A DNA stretch of 64,000 nt from Oxalobacter sp. (GCA_003605115.1 QZKY01000004.1:62001-126000); one strand, 5' to 3'; positions 1 to 10,984 are shown, counted from the first letter of the stretch. Numbers and translations are program-made. Notes: generated from the letters alone by a model not told the origin.

Positions 1-602
1 AAAACCAGAAATCCTTTTTTATGCGACCCCTCACCATCTGCGACCATTTCCAGCATGTCCGTGATGACCGGTCTGCCGGTATCACGCGCTTTTTCCATGG
101 CCAGCCGCCGTTTGGTCTCCGACATCAAATCATAGCCCAAAGCTTTTTTTACTCTTGGTGAGTCGTAGGGCTCGACGTACCACACGGGCGCAGACCATTT
201 TCGTTTGGTGTCCGGCCATACTTTGTAATCTTCTACACCCTCCTTTTTGGCTTGCGCAGGAAGCGTCGCTTTTTCCGCTGCTGAGACTAGCCGAACGAAG
301 GCAACGCTTTTAATGCCGGGGTAGTTTTTGTGCAGATCCTGTGCGCCGATGTAATCTTTGAATTCGTGACGTTCGACCCTGTTCGACACCGTGAAAAGAG
401 AAGTCGTCGCACGCAAAATCAAGCGGCCATCTTGCACCCTTTTTTCAATTCGACCTTTGACTTGTCCAACAATCGTCTCGAATTCTTGGTGCAGTCTTTT
501 GGCTGATTCCCGTTGCGCAGAGCCCCATGTGGCAAACGTAATGGCGAAACCGACCAACAATATCAGCCAGTGCACATTTTTGGGAATCTCGAATTTTCTC
601 AT
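1..602 (-). CDS. CHASE-domain sensor protein, N-terminal part (runs off the window)
   Basis: This gene reads leftward from an ATG at 602, with an in-frame TAA 42 bases upstream, and is cut by the window edge after about 200 codons. One membrane segment lies at residues 11-27, followed by a periplasmic region. That region carries the CHASE signature at about residues 94-104 (YPGIKSVAFVR) with many charged residues after it. CHASE domains bind small extracellular ligands and feed a histidine kinase, GGDEF or cyclase module, which here would lie outside the window. It follows orn on the same strand after a 138-base gap. The output domain is unknown. The CHASE call rests on the signature and topology. 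Confidence 0.75.
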   Translation of the reverse strand, partial: MRKFEIPKNVHWLILLVGFAITFATWGSAQRESAKRLHQEFETIVGQVKGRIEKRVQDGRLILRATTSLFTVSNRVERHEFKDYIGAQDLHKNYPGIKSVAFVRLVSAAEKATLPAQAKKEGVEDYKVWPDTKRKWSAPVWYVEPYDSPRVKKALGYDLMSETKRRLAMEKARDTGRPVITDMLEMVADGEGSHKKGFLV

Positions 603-740
603 GCGCAGTCTGGGCAGCCTTATTGTTTTACGATTGTTGGCAGGTTAGCGCTTTCATCAAGGAGAATACCGCATCATTTTGTTGTTGCATATTCAATCGT
701 TTGATTCACACCACACTCCGCTGCAAGCTTTTGCCGTGTC

Positions 741-1334
741 TTATGGGCGAATGAAGTGTTGCCTGTAATAGCGCAATTCTTCGATCGATTCGAGAATGTC
801 GGCCAAGGCCGTGTGCTTTTGATGCTTTTTGAACCCATTGAGCAAATCCGGCTTCCACCGACGACAGAGCTCTTTGAGCGTGGAAATATCCACGTTTCGG
901 TAATGGAAGAAGGCCTCCAGTTTGGGCATGCCGCGCGCCATGAAGCGTCTGTCTTGATGCACTGAGTTGCCGCACATGGGGGATTTGCCCTTGGGGACGA
1001 AATGCCGCAAAAAATCGATAATCGCCGCCTCGGCATCGGCCTCAGTGACGGAAGACGCCTTGACGCGATCAATCAAGCCCGAACGACCGTGGGTGCCTTT
1101 GTTCCAGGCATCCATGCCATCCAGTACCGCATCCGGCTGGTGGATCGCAAAGACCGGACCTTCGGCCAGCACGTTCAACTCCGCATCGGTCACCACCACA
1201 GCGACTTCAATGATCCTGTCTTTTTCCGGGTCGAGCCCCGTCATTTCCATGTCTACCCATACCAAATTGAACTCGTTGGGCTTTGCGGCTTGACCTGTCG
1301 CGGTCTCTGCCTTTGTTTCGTTTCCTTGTGACAT
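741..1334 (-). CDS. orn: oligoribonuclease
   Basis: Orn is a 3'-5' exoribonuclease that degrades RNA dinucleotides, including pGpG from c-di-GMP turnover. The 197-residue product has the DEDDh set: D28 and E30 in [10 protein letters not shown]128 in NSVHQDRRF, and H174 with D179 in HTALADI. It is slightly longer than usual because of a polar N-terminal extension of about 20 residues. It is transcribed divergently from the M48 protease gene across 139 bases. Its presence suits a window rich in c-di-GMP-type signalling proteins. Confidence 0.96.
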   Translation of the reverse strand: MSQGNETKAETATGQAAKPNEFNLVWVDMEMTGLDPEKDRIIEVAVVVTDAELNVLAEGPVFAIHQPDAVLDGMDAWNKGTHGRSGLIDRVKASSVTEADAEAAIIDFLRHFVPKGKSPMCGNSVHQDRRFMARGMPKLEAFFHYRNVDISTLKELCRRWKPDLLNGFKKHQKHTALADILESIEELRYYRQHFIRP

Positions 1335-1473
1335 AATTTGATCCTTGGTGTGGGCGCGCAGATTTTACTGCCGCGTCCTTTACTGTCCCTGCGCAAGCAG
1401 GCAATGTTTGATGGTGTAGGCTCTACGATGTACTGTAAGCTCACGGGTTGCAACATTTTCGCATAAGGCTGCC

Positions 1474-2742
1474 ATGACTTCGACGGTGTTTTCGATAGTC
1501 TTTATCTTTTTTCTGCTGACTTCATTCATCGTGCGCCTGTGGCTTGGTGCGCGTCACATGCGTCATATTCGTATTCACCGCGCCAACGTTCCGGCCCAGT
1601 TTGCCCACCGGATTCCGCTCGACGCTCACCAAAAGGCGGCTGATTACACCATTGCCAAAGTTCGTTTTGAAAGAATTTCCCTTGTTGTAAGCACACTTGT
1701 CTTGATTGTTTTAACGTTTCTGGGCGGCTTGCAATGGCTTTCCGATGTTCTGCTCTCCGCCCTGGAGCAGGGCATGACGTACCAAATTGCGCTGATTGCC
1801 GTTTTGGGATTGATCACCAGCGTCATCGATTTGCCGCTGGACTATTACCGCCAGTTTGTTTTGGAAGAAGCCTTTGGTTTTAACAAAATGACGCCGAAGC
1901 TGTTTGTCGTGGATATGATGAAGAGCGCCATCTTGGGTGTTGTCTTGGGACTGCCGCTGGTCTGGATCATGCTGACCGTGATGGGCAAGGCTGGCGACAT
2001 GTGGTGGGTGTATGCCTGGATTATCTGGTGCCTTTTCCAAATGGCCATGCTGGTGCTTTATCCTACGGTGATCGCACCACTCTTTAACAAATTCACGCCG
2101 CTGGAAAATGAAGCTTTGCGTTCTCGCATTGAAAGTCTCCTGCAGCGCACAGGCTTTGCGTCAAAAGGGCTGTTTGTAATGGATGGATCAAAGCGCAGCA
2201 CGCATGGCAATGCCTATTTTTCCGGTTTTGGCGCGGCAAAGCGGATCGTGTTTTTCGATACGTTGATCGAGCGACTCACCCCATCTGAAATTGAAGCGGT
2301 GCTGGCGCATGAGCTGGGTCATTTCAAACTCAAGCATATCGTCAAACGCATGTTTGTCATTTTCTCGATTTCGCTTGGCATGCTCGTCTTGCTGGGTTAC
2401 CTGAAAACGCAAGCCTGGTTTTTCGCAGGGCTCGGCGTCGATCCGCTTTCGGCCAACTCCAATGCCATGGCGCTCATCCTTTTTGCACTCGCCTTTCCTT
2501 TCTTTACTTTTTTCCTTTCCCCCCTGGGCGCCTTGGTCTCCCGCAAACATGAGTACGAAGCCGACGCCTTTGCAGCAAATTACACGGCACCACAAGACAT
2601 GGTCTCGGCGCTGGTCAAGCTCTACGAAGACAACGCCTCTACCCTGACGCCCGATCCGCTTTACTCCGCTTTTTACGATTCACATCCGCCCGCAGCGCTG
2701 CGTGTCGGCAAATTGCTGGCACATTCGCCTGCTTCTGCATGA
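1474..2742 (+). CDS. M48 family membrane zinc metalloprotease (Ste24/CAAX protease 1-like)
   Basis: This is a multi-pass inner-membrane metallopeptidase of 422 residues. The zinc motif HELGH is at 279-283 and the second-glutamate motif EYEADAFA at 360-367. Hydrophobic segments lie near residues 5-22, 68-88, 104-120, 150-172, 178-200, 292-312 and 330-350. Size and motif layout match the Ste24 subgroup of M48 rather than the shorter HtpX. Such proteins in bacteria are thought to take part in membrane protein quality control; the actual substrate is unknown. Its stop codon overlaps the rsgA start by four bases (ATGA), so the two genes are co-translated. Confidence 0.93.
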   Translation: MTSTVFSIVFIFFLLTSFIVRLWLGARHMRHIRIHRANVPAQFAHRIPLDAHQKAADYTIAKVRFERISLVVSTLVLIVLTFLGGLQWLSDVLLSALEQGMTYQIALIAVLGLITSVIDLPLDYYRQFVLEEAFGFNKMTPKLFVVDMMKSAILGVVLGLPLVWIMLTVMGKAGDMWWVYAWIIWCLFQMAMLVLYPTVIAPLFNKFTPLENEALRSRIESLLQRTGFASKGLFVMDGSKRSTHGNAYFSGFGAAKRIVFFDTLIERLTPSEIEAVLAHELGHFKLKHIVKRMFVIFSISLGMLVLLGYLKTQAWFFAGLGVDPLSANSNAMALILFALAFPFFTFFLSPLGALVSRKHEYEADAFAANYTAPQDMVSALVKLYEDNASTLTPDPLYSAFYDSHPPAALRVGKLLAHSPASA

Positions 2743-3629
2743 GCATGATCACCGCTACCGTTGTTGCCGCACATGGCCGCAATTATGTGGTGCAAGCCGG
2801 CGGCCAACGTTTGCATTGCGTGACGCGCGGGAAGAAGAGTGATATCGCCGTCGGCGATCAAGTCAAGGTGCGGCTTAGCGCTCCTTCGCAAGGGGTGATT
2901 GAATCGATTGATGAACGCCACTCACTGCTGTATCGCTCTGATCAGTACAAGTCCAAACTGCTGGCCGCCAATGTTACGCAACTTTTCATTGTCGTTGCGA
3001 CGGAGCCCAGTTTTTCGGATGACTTGATATCCCGCGCACTGGTTGCCGCTGAAGCGGCCGAAATCCCGGTTCACATTATTTTGAACAAGGCAGACTTGCC
3101 GGATATGCTTACACACGCGCGCGCGCGCCTGCAACAGTATGCCTCTCTGGCTTACCCGGTTCATGAGGTGTCCGCCTTGGTGGATGCCGAAAAGACGCGA
3201 GCTGACTTGATGCCGCTGTTGCGCGGGAAAACCACGGTTTTAATTGGACAATCCGGCATGGGCAAATCCTCCCTGATCAACTTGCTGGTGCCGGATGCCG
3301 ACATTGCAACGCGTGAAATTTCCACCGCGCTGAATTCAGGTAAACACACCACCACCTTCACGCGACTTTATTCGATCGATGCCGAGACGGCTGTCGTCGA
3401 TTCGCCCGGTTTTCAGGAATTCGGGCTCTACCATTTGAAAGAAGGCGCTTTGGAGCGAGCCTTTCGTGAATTCGCCCCATTTTTAGGGGGTTGCCGGTTT
3501 TATAACTGTCACCATCTGGTTGAACCCGGCTGCGCCATCCTGGAAGCCGTTAGCGCCGGGAAAATTCACCCTGCCCGTCATGCGCTGTACGCACAACTCG
3601 TACACGAGTCTTCCCAGAAAGTTTACTAA
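2739..3629 (+). CDS. rsgA: ribosome small subunit-dependent GTPase A
   Basis: RsgA is a circularly permuted GTPase that checks late 30S subunit assembly. The 296-residue protein has an N-terminal OB fold, then G4 NKAD at 116-119, G1 GQSGMGKSS at 170-178 and G3 DSPG at 221-224. The G4-G1-G3 order proves the permutation. A C-terminal zinc knuckle uses C252, C257, H259 and C265. It is translationally coupled to the upstream M48 protease by a four-base overlap. Confidence 0.96.
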   Translation: MSMITATVVAAHGRNYVVQAGGQRLHCVTRGKKSDIAVGDQVKVRLSAPSQGVIESIDERHSLLYRSDQYKSKLLAANVTQLFIVVATEPSFSDDLISRALVAAEAAEIPVHIILNKADLPDMLTHARARLQQYASLAYPVHEVSALVDAEKTRADLMPLLRGKTTVLIGQSGMGKSSLINLLVPDADIATREISTALNSGKHTTTFTRLYSIDAETAVVDSPGFQEFGLYHLKEGALERAFREFAPFLGGCRFYNCHHLVEPGCAILEAVSAGKIHPARHALYAQLVHESSQKVY

Positions 3630-3767
3630 GACCCTCAAAGTCACCCGAAATATTTGTCATAAAATCAACGCCGCGGCCAATTGCGCATTATTCCCGCATA
3701 AATTCCCGTATAATCCACGAGTTAGCAAATCAGGCGGCAGGCGCCAACCTCGCCGCTATTTTCATCT

Positions 3768-4685
3768 ATGGCAATCAAACATTTCCTGCAATTAAGCGAC
3801 TTTACGCTGGACGAATTTGAACACGTCATCGAACGTGCGCACATTATCAAGCGAAGGTACAAGAATTATGAAAAATACCATCCCCTCGTCGATCGTACGC
3901 TGGTGATGGTGTTCGAGAAAAGCTCGACGCGCACGAGGCTGTCGTTTGAAGCCGGCATGCAGCAGTTGGGCGGCAACTCTATTTATATCAACACGCAGGA
4001 TTCCCAGCTCGGTCGCGGAGAACCCGTGGAAGATGCCGCGCAAGTCATGTCGCGCATGTCCGACATCATCATGGTGCGCACTTTCGGTCAAGAGATCATC
4101 GAGCGTTTTGCATCCCATTCGCGTGTACCAGTCATCAACGGGCTCACCAATGAGCATCACCCTTGTCAGGTGCTGGCCGATGTTTTCACGTTCATCGAAC
4201 ATCGCGGTTCCATCAAAGGTAAAGCGGTCGCCTGGGTGGGCGATGCGAACAACATGCTGTACTCATGGCTACAGGCCGCCGAAATTTTTGATTTTCATGT
4301 GAATGTTTCTACACCCAAGGGTTATGACATCGACATGAACCTGGTTACCCCGGGTAACACGCATTTCACGCGTTTCGAGAAACCAGCCGATGCCTGCGTT
4401 GGCGCACACCTTGTCACAACAGACGTGTGGACGAGTATGGGCTTCGAAGCCGAGAACGACGAGCGCTTGAAAGCCTTTGACGGTTGGTGCATTGACAGCG
4501 AAAAAATGAAGCTTGCTGCACCGAATGCCGTCTTCATGCACTGCCTGCCCGCGCATCGCGGCGAAGAAGTCACGGGAGACGTGATTGATGGGCCGCAGTC
4601 GGTGGTCTGGGATGAGGCTGAAAACAGGCTGCATGTGCAAAAGGCTTTAATAGAATACCTGCTACTCGGAAAAGTAAAGGAATAG
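3768..4685 (+). CDS. argF: ornithine carbamoyltransferase
   Basis: ArgF makes citrulline from ornithine and carbamoyl phosphate in arginine biosynthesis. The 305-residue protein has the carbamoyl-phosphate motif STRTR at 53-57, the HPCQ motif near 125, and the ornithine-side motif HCLP at 258-261. A TATAAT at 3709-3714 could be its -10 box, but no good -35 lies at normal spacing. argG follows on the same strand, separated by 267 bases filled with two kinds of palindromic repeat. Confidence 0.96.
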   Translation: MAIKHFLQLSDFTLDEFEHVIERAHIIKRRYKNYEKYHPLVDRTLVMVFEKSSTRTRLSFEAGMQQLGGNSIYINTQDSQLGRGEPVEDAAQVMSRMSDIIMVRTFGQEIIERFASHSRVPVINGLTNEHHPCQVLADVFTFIEHRGSIKGKAVAWVGDANNMLYSWLQAAEIFDFHVNVSTPKGYDIDMNLVTPGNTHFTRFEKPADACVGAHLVTTDVWTSMGFEAENDERLKAFDGWCIDSEKMKLAAPNAVFMHCLPAHRGEEVTGDVIDGPQSVVWDEAENRLHVQKALIEYLLLGKVKE

Positions 4686-4711
4686 AAACTGAAAAAGCAG
4701 CCTGTTTCGGC

Positions 4712-4760
4712 GAAGGCTAACATGAGCGTAGCGAATGTTAAGGTGCGAAGCACCGGCCGG
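4712..4760. repeat. short palindromic repeat (GAAGGCTAACATGA family), copy 1
   Basis: The stretch holds GAAGGCTAACATGAGCG followed by a mirror half, giving TAACAT at 4718-4723 and ATGTTA at 4735-4740 around an 11-base loop. A small GGTG/CACC hairpin follows directly. A close variant occurs at 26696-26727 and the left half recurs at 36810-36823. The layout is like a REP-type intergenic element. Confidence 0.6.
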
Positions 4761-4789
4761 AGGCAAAATAGATTGCACGAATAAATTTC

Positions 4790-6284
<1,495 letters not shown>

Positions 6285-6325
6285 TGTCTGTGCTTAACTT
6301 CAACTCTCGAAGCTCAGACACAAAA

Positions 6326-6388
6326 CGGAAAACCGGGGTCAGAGTTTTTTTACGCGCAGCGTAAATTACTCTGACCCCGAATTTTCCG
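6326..6388. repeat. palindromic element with GGGGTCAGAGT arms, copy 2
   Basis: Arms at 6326-6345 and 6368-6388 share GGGGTCAGAGT in inverted orientation. A smaller hairpin TACGC-GCA-GCGTA sits at the tip. Together with the element before argG it brackets that gene. Confidence 0.75.
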
Positions 6389-6446
6389 AAAGAAAAATTT
6401 AGCTGCAGATCATTCCTCACTAACCCCTTCCTACTTACCCATTACC

Positions 6447-6761
6447 ATGACCACCCAATTCGACAACGTCAGCGTCGTTAAAAAATCTAACGTCTATTTC
6501 GATGGCAAATGTGTTTCCCACACGGTTCTGTTTGCCGACGGCACCAAGAAAACCATCGGCGTCATTCTGCCTTCCACCCTCACTTTCAACACCGGCGCAC
6601 CGGAAATCATGGAAGTGATTGGCGGCAAATGCCGTGTGCAACTCGCAGGCAGCGATGCGTGGCAAACCTACGGCGCAGGCCAAAGCTTCAACGTACCCGG
6701 CAATTCCAGTTTTCAAATCGAAACGATTGAAGCGCTCGATTACGTTTGCCACTTTGGTTAA
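6447..6761 (+). CDS. ppnP: pyrimidine/purine nucleoside phosphorylase (PpnP/YaiE cupin)
   Basis: This is a small single-domain cupin of 104 residues. Family members phosphorolyse purine and pyrimidine nucleosides to free bases and ribose 1-phosphate. The family pattern is visible: [17 protein letters not shown] near 23-39, then the PEIMEVIGG stretch, then a C-terminal PGNSSF turn. It is followed at once by a clear rho-independent terminator, so it probably ends its transcript. Confidence 0.9.
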   Translation: MTTQFDNVSVVKKSNVYFDGKCVSHTVLFADGTKKTIGVILPSTLTFNTGAPEIMEVIGGKCRVQLAGSDAWQTYGAGQSFNVPGNSSFQIETIEALDYVCHFG

Positions 6762-6780
6762 GCAATATTCTGTGTAATAA

Positions 6781-6809
6781 AAAACGGGCGCCCAGAGCGC
6801 CCGTTTTTA
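6781..6809 (+). terminator. rho-independent terminator after ppnP
   Basis: The stem CGGGCGC/GCGCCCG is flanked by an A-run on the left and a T-run on the right. It ends the ppnP transcript and could also work on the opposite strand. Confidence 0.85.
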
Positions 6810-6943
6810 TGTCTGCCTTCTATATATTCCCCGAAATCTCAGCTTTTAATCCACTTCAGCTTAAACAAGGCACCAAGCGTATTCTTATTTTTCTTTTGCG
6901 GCCTTGTATCTCGACTCGATATGATCTCTTTCGATGACTGGCA

Positions 6944-7274
6944 TTAGAAGAAATACGTAATTTCCTTCATGGTTTGTTTCACATCCATGCGCTGCATCAA
7001 CGGCACAAACATGGTGTTCAAGAAATTGAAGCCTGCGAAAGAATACCCATGAGATAAAGTCGTAGAACCTGAGCACCGATAAATCCCAAAGTAAACGAAC
7101 TACCTTGGTATTTCTCAGCAAGTTTTGTTCAATCTTTTCTCTTTGATTAAGAATGGCCAGAAGAAGCTTTCCCTGCGCTGGTGCTAACTCAACATGCAAC
7201 CCTCCGTGATATTTGTGGAATGCCGAAATCGCCTCACGTGTCAGGTTATGGTAGTGCAAAGGAGGTATTTCCAT
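6944..7274 (-). pseudogene. small gene broken by two single-base deletions, function unknown
   Basis: A reading frame starts at ATG 7274 with an AGGAG site six bases upstream, 18 bases after murB. The frame fits a protein up to about residue 52 (NQREKIEQ). Restoring one A in the AAAA run near 7125-7131 continues it as KLAEKYQGSSFTLGFIGAQV and onward. Restoring one G near 7032 continues it as GFNFLNTMFVPLMQRMDV up to a TAA at 6944. The intact ancestor would have had about 110 residues with a hydrophobic C-terminal half. Both lesions lie in homopolymer runs, so sequencing error is an alternative to true decay. I do not recognise the family. Confidence 0.5.
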
Positions 7275-7292
7275 GTTTGCTCCTGACATGCT

Positions 7293-8321
7293 CTATATGA
7301 CAGTCGGCTCAATATCCAACGCCACCCCAAACCGCGCCGCCACATCTTTTTGTATGGCTTGCGCAAGCGCGATCACATCTTGTCCACTTGCTGCGCCGCG
7401 ATTCACCAGCACCAGCGCCTGCGTTTCCGACACCCCTGCGTGACCTGAAGTTTTTCCTTTCCAGCCAGATTGATCCACCAGCCACCCCGCCGCCAGTTTG
7501 AACGAGCCATCCTTTTCCGGATAGCTCACGAGTTGCGGGTATTGCTTGACGAGCGCGTCTTTCACCGCAGCGGGCACCACAGGATTTTTGAAAAAGCTGC
7601 CCGCATTGCCCAAGACTAAGGGGTCAGGCAGTTTTCTTTTGCGAATCACCGTCACGGCGTCGCTCACGTCGCGTGCCGTCGGCGAAACTATGCCGCGCGC
7701 TGCCAATTCTTGCGATACGTCTGCATACGTCGTATTGGCTTGCCAGCGTTTGGGCAAGGCAAAGGTAACATCCAGAATCACACATCGATCACGCATCGCA
7801 TGTTTGAAAATGCTGTCACGATAACCGAAAGCGCATTCCGCTTTATTCATCGTTTTTGTTTCGCCGCTCTCGAAATCAAACAGCGTCAATGCGTAGAAAC
7901 AGTCGGATAATTCCGCGCCGTAGGCGCCAATGTTTTGCACCGGCGATGCGCCCACGCTACCGGGAATCAGGGAGAGATTTTCCAGACCGCCCAACCCGCG
8001 ATCCAGCGTCCAGTTCACGAAAGCGTGCCAGTCTTCGCCCGCTGCGGCACGCACATAGGTAAAGTCCGCATCTTCTCCCACCACAGCGATGCCTTTTGTC
8101 GCCATGTGCAGAACAAGTCCGGAAAAATCGCGCGTGAACACAATGTTGCTGCCCCCACCCAGAACCAGGTAGGGCATTTTTGCCAATTCGGCGTCTTGAC
8201 CCAGCTTGGCCAGCTGGACAACCTCCGTCACACGCAAGTATGCTGCTGCCTGCGCTTCCAGCCCGAAGCTGTTGTAAGCACGCAAGGAAACATTCCGTTG
8301 TATCGGCAAGGTCGTTTTCAT
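7293..8321 (-). CDS. murB: UDP-N-acetylmuramate dehydrogenase (MurB, type I)
   Basis: MurB reduces UDP-GlcNAc-enolpyruvate to UDP-MurNAc with FAD and NADPH in peptidoglycan synthesis. The 342-residue protein shows the FAD motif GGGSN at 55-59, R168 in GYRDS, the catalytic S242 in NAGSFFKNP, and the catalytic E338 four residues from the C-terminus. Its length and the extra loop match the E. coli-like type I enzymes. It is transcribed divergently from yajQ. Confidence 0.96.
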   Translation of the reverse strand: MKTTLPIQRNVSLRAYNSFGLEAQAAAYLRVTEVVQLAKLGQDAELAKMPYLVLGGGSNIVFTRDFSGLVLHMATKGIAVVGEDADFTYVRAAAGEDWHAFVNWTLDRGLGGLENLSLIPGSVGASPVQNIGAYGAELSDCFYALTLFDFESGETKTMNKAECAFGYRDSIFKHAMRDRCVILDVTFALPKRWQANTTYADVSQELAARGIVSPTARDVSDAVTVIRKRKLPDPLVLGNAGSFFKNPVVPAAVKDALVKQYPQLVSYPEKDGSFKLAAGWLVDQSGWKGKTSGHAGVSETQALVLVNRGAASGQDVIALAQAIQKDVAARFGVALDIEPTVI

Positions 8322-8400
8322 CGGTTTGGATTATACAGCTAGCCACCTGTTGCCCGGTTCGCTAAAATGGGGCATTTCCACCGAATCATGAGGAACTGCC

Positions 8401-8886
8401 ATGCCATCTTTTGACGTTGTTTTGGAAGCCAATATGGTTGAGGTACGTAACGGTGTCGACCAGGCCAACAAGGAAATTTCCACGCGTTTTGACTTCAAAG
8501 GAAGTGACGCCCGCGTCGAGCAAAAGGAACGTGAGCTAACGGCCTATGCTGATTCCGAATTTCAGTTGAACCAGGTGCGCGACGTCCTGGTTGGACGCAT
8601 GACGAAGCGCAGCATCGACGTTCGCTTTCTTGACATGGGCAAGATCGATAAAATCGGTGGTGACAAGGTAAAGCAAGTCATCAAAATTAAAAACGGTATT
8701 GAAACAGAGTCCGCAAAGAAAATCGTCAAGCTAATTAAGGATAGCAAGATGAAAGTGCAGGCCAGTATTCAGGGTGATGCCGTTCGGATTACCGGTGCCA
8801 AACGTGACGACTTGCAAGCGGCCATCGCCCTGCTGAAAAAGGACGTGCAGGATCTTCCTTTGGATTTTAACAACTTCCGCGACTAG
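8401..8886 (+). CDS. yajQ: YajQ family nucleotide-binding protein
   Basis: The 161-residue protein is a full-length member of the YajQ/DUF520 family, with the N-terminal MPSFDVV start and the C-terminal [10 protein letters not shown] end typical of it. Members bind nucleic acid or nucleotides, and some bind c-di-GMP and act as effectors. An AGGAACT sequence precedes the start. The specific ligand here cannot be read from sequence. Confidence 0.93.
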   Translation: MPSFDVVLEANMVEVRNGVDQANKEISTRFDFKGSDARVEQKERELTAYADSEFQLNQVRDVLVGRMTKRSIDVRFLDMGKIDKIGGDKVKQVIKIKNGIETESAKKIVKLIKDSKMKVQASIQGDAVRITGAKRDDLQAAIALLKKDVQDLPLDFNNFRD

Positions 8887-8945
8887 CGGGCAGGCACTTT
8901 CGTGCCCGATATGCTAATATTTTGCGCAACAACTCGGGAGATACT

Positions 8946-9578
8946 ATGCGCCGCATACTGTTCGTTGTCCTTACTTTTTTTTGCACGTTTGCGGCACAGG
9001 CAACGGACGTTTCGGTCGTTGGATTGTTTCCTGGAAAAGCGCTGCTCGTCATTGATGGCGGCAATCCCCGCACTTATTCTGTCGGCGCCACCATTGCACC
9101 GGGTGTCAAATTGGTTGCGTCAAACAGTGCCAGTGTCATCATTGACTTCAATGGCAAGCGAGAAGAACTAGCGATTGGCCAGCACGTTGGCAGCGCTGGT
9201 GATGCGGGTGGCGGTAGCGTCACTTTGCATGCCGACAGACGCGGGCATTTCATTGCTGAGGGACAAATCAATGGTGGAATGGTGCGTATGCTGGTGGATA
9301 CCGGCGCCAGCCTGATTTCCTTGCCTTCGCATGATGCCATCCGATTGGGTATTGACTATCGTCAGGGACAAGTTGGCTATTCCAATACCGCCAACGGCAT
9401 GAAGCAAGTTTACTTAGTCAGACTGGATACCGTCAAAGTCGGCTCCATCGTTTTACATCAAGTCGATGCTTCTGTTAGTGAAGGGGGTTTGCCGATCATC
9501 CTGCTTGGCATGTCTTTCCTGAATCGCACGGAGATGCAACGCAGCGGTGACAAGATGACGCTCAAAAAGCTGTATTGA
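8946..9578 (+). CDS. periplasmic retropepsin-like aspartic protease (clan AA)
   Basis: The 210-residue protein starts with a signal peptide (residues 1-19, ending AAQA). The start at 8946 is chosen because GGGAG lies six bases upstream and the signal peptide then begins correctly. The C-terminal half has the single-domain aspartic protease motif DTGAS at 118-122 and the partner motif LLGMSFL at 187-193, as in the TIGR02281-type bacterial retropepsins. Such enzymes act as dimers. The substrate is unknown. A terminator follows. Confidence 0.88.
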   Translation: MRRILFVVLTFFCTFAAQATDVSVVGLFPGKALLVIDGGNPRTYSVGATIAPGVKLVASNSASVIIDFNGKREELAIGQHVGSAGDAGGGSVTLHADRRGHFIAEGQINGGMVRMLVDTGASLISLPSHDAIRLGIDYRQGQVGYSNTANGMKQVYLVRLDTVKVGSIVLHQVDASVSEGGLPIILLGMSFLNRTEMQRSGDKMTLKKLY

Positions 9579-9593
9579 ACTTCCGAATGTATA

Positions 9594-9622
9594 AAAGGCG
9601 GCCAAGGCCGCCTTTGTTTTTT
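9594..9622 (+). terminator. rho-independent terminator
   Basis: The stem GGCGGCC/GGCCGCC is followed by TTTGTTTTTT. It ends the aspartic protease gene. Confidence 0.85.
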
Positions 9623-9700
9623 ACCGCTCTGCGAAACACTGTCCCGCGATTTCTTTCTTGTCGAAGACAGAGTACCGCTACGTTTAACGCGGTCCCGCGA

Positions 9701-10774
9701 TTATTCTAGTTCATCCCCGGTGTCTTTCAGGCGACGTTGTTTGACAGCTTCAGCCAACACTTCCAGCACACCGACGGAGTCTTCCCAATCAATGCACGCA
9801 TCCGTTACGGACTGTCCATACACCAACGGTTTGCCCGGAATGAGATCCTGACGGCCAGCGACGAGATTCGATTCAATCATTACGCCGATAATGCGACGAT
9901 CACCATTGGCAATTTGTTTGGCAATGTCTCCGCACACCGGGATTTGATTTTCTGCTTTTTTCGAGCTGTTGCCGTGCGAAGCATCGATCATGATGCGTGC
10001 CGCCACACCGCTGGTCGCCACTTCCCTGCACGCAGCTTCCACGCTTTCCTCGTCGAAATTCGGCGCTTTGCCGCCGCGCAAGATGATGTGACAGTCTTCG
10101 TTGCCGGAAGTACGCACAATTGCGGAGTGGCCTTCTTTGGTCACGGACAGAAAATGATGCGGTTGCGATGCCGACTTGATCGCATCAATCGCGATCTTCA
10201 CATTGCCATCGGTACCGTTCTTGAACCCTACCGGGCAAGACAAACCTGAAGCCAGTTCACGGTGTACTTGGGACTCCGTAGTACGCGCGCCGATGGCGCC
10301 CCATCCGACCAGATCAGCAATGTACTGCGGACTGATCATATCGAGATATTCCGTCGCGGCGGGTAAGCCCATTTCATTTACGCTCAGCAAAACCTGACGC
10401 GCCGTGTGCAATCCTTCATTGATCTGATAGCTATTATCCAAATGCGGATCGTTAATCAAGCCTTTCCAGCCGACGGTGGTGCGCGGTTTTTCGAAATACA
10501 CGCGCATCACTATTTCCAGTTCGTTTTTATGCCGTTCGCGTTCGTTCACCAAACGATGTGCATAGGCTATCGCTGCTTTGGTGTCATGAATTGAGCAAGG
10601 GCCAATCACAACAATCAGGCGATCATCCTGACCGTGCAATATGCGGTGCATCGCAACGCGCGCGTCGGCAACGGTTTTCGCAACCTTCGGCGAGCAAGGC
10701 AAATCGTTTATCAATTTTATAGGCGGCAGCAGCTCCTTGATTTCTCGGATCCGTAAGTCGTCTGTGCGTGGCAT
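9701..10774 (-). CDS. aroG: 3-deoxy-7-phosphoheptulonate synthase, class I
   Basis: AroG condenses phosphoenolpyruvate with erythrose 4-phosphate, the first step towards aromatic amino acids. The 357-residue enzyme is of the E. coli AroG/F/H type, with GPCSIHD near residue 61, the KNGTDG loop in the middle, and the late DASHGN motif. The start MPRTDD at 10774 is chosen because GGAG lies nine bases upstream; the open frame extends further but matches nothing. A Phe-rich leader peptide, a terminator and a promoter lie upstream at 10854-11037, so control by phenylalanine through attenuation is likely. Confidence 0.95.
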   Translation of the reverse strand: MPRTDDLRIREIKELLPPIKLINDLPCSPKVAKTVADARVAMHRILHGQDDRLIVVIGPCSIHDTKAAIAYAHRLVNERERHKNELEIVMRVYFEKPRTTVGWKGLINDPHLDNSYQINEGLHTARQVLLSVNEMGLPAATEYLDMISPQYIADLVGWGAIGARTTESQVHRELASGLSCPVGFKNGTDGNVKIAIDAIKSASQPHHFLSVTKEGHSAIVRTSGNEDCHIILRGGKAPNFDEESVEAACREVATSGVAARIMIDASHGNSSKKAENQIPVCGDIAKQIANGDRRIIGVMIESNLVAGRQDLIPGKPLVYGQSVTDACIDWEDSVGVLEVLAEAVKQRRLKDTGDELE

Positions 10775-10853
10775 GGTTTTCTCCTGTTTTTCTTCCTGCT
10801 CCAACGCACGGTTTATGCCTTGGAAGCGGAATCCCATCTCAAAATTTTTAAAC

Positions 10854-10880
10854 AAAAAAACCGCCATCTCTGGCGGTTTT
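10854..10880 (-). terminator. attenuator terminator in the aroG leader
   Basis: On the minus strand the stem AAAACCGCCA/TGGCGGTTTT, with loop GAGA, is followed by a run of seven T. It lies 21 bases after the stop codon of the leader peptide and about 80 bases before the aroG start. The 5' arm ACCGCC (10877-10872) can instead pair with GGCGGT at 10931-10926 inside the leader gene, which would prevent termination. Confidence 0.85.
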
Positions 10881-10900
10881 ATCGGAATTCGGTTTGTTGC

Positions 10901-10984
10901 TCAGTCGCGTGCTTTCCGCCGATCCACCGCCTTGGGGTTGGAATAGCTAAAAAAGTAAAAAAAGAAAAAACGGAACACTTTCAT
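10901..10984 (-). CDS. Phe/Tyr-rich leader peptide of aroG
   Basis: This 27-codon frame runs from ATG 10984 to TGA 10901, with AGAGGA five bases upstream. The peptide starts MKVFRFFFFYFFSY: seven Phe and two Tyr within residues 4-14, followed by a polar tail. It sits directly between a sigma70 promoter and an intrinsic terminator ahead of aroG. The arrangement matches pheL-type transcription attenuation: a ribosome stalled on the Phe codons leaves GGCGGT (10931-10926) free to block the terminator stem, while one that reaches the stop covers it. The frame, the site and the hairpins are seen; regulation is inferred. Confidence 0.82.
   Translation of the reverse strand: MKVFRFFFFYFFSYSNPKAVDRRKARD

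Noticed and set aside
3681-3714. A promoter for argF (TTGCGC and TATAAT)
   Set aside because: The -10 box is perfect but the spacing of 22 bases is too long; left as a remark under argF.
9641-9702. Direct repeat GTCCCGCGATT (9641-9651 and 9692-9702) at the aroG stop
   Set aside because: Eleven bases is short, no further copy was noticed, and no element structure is visible.
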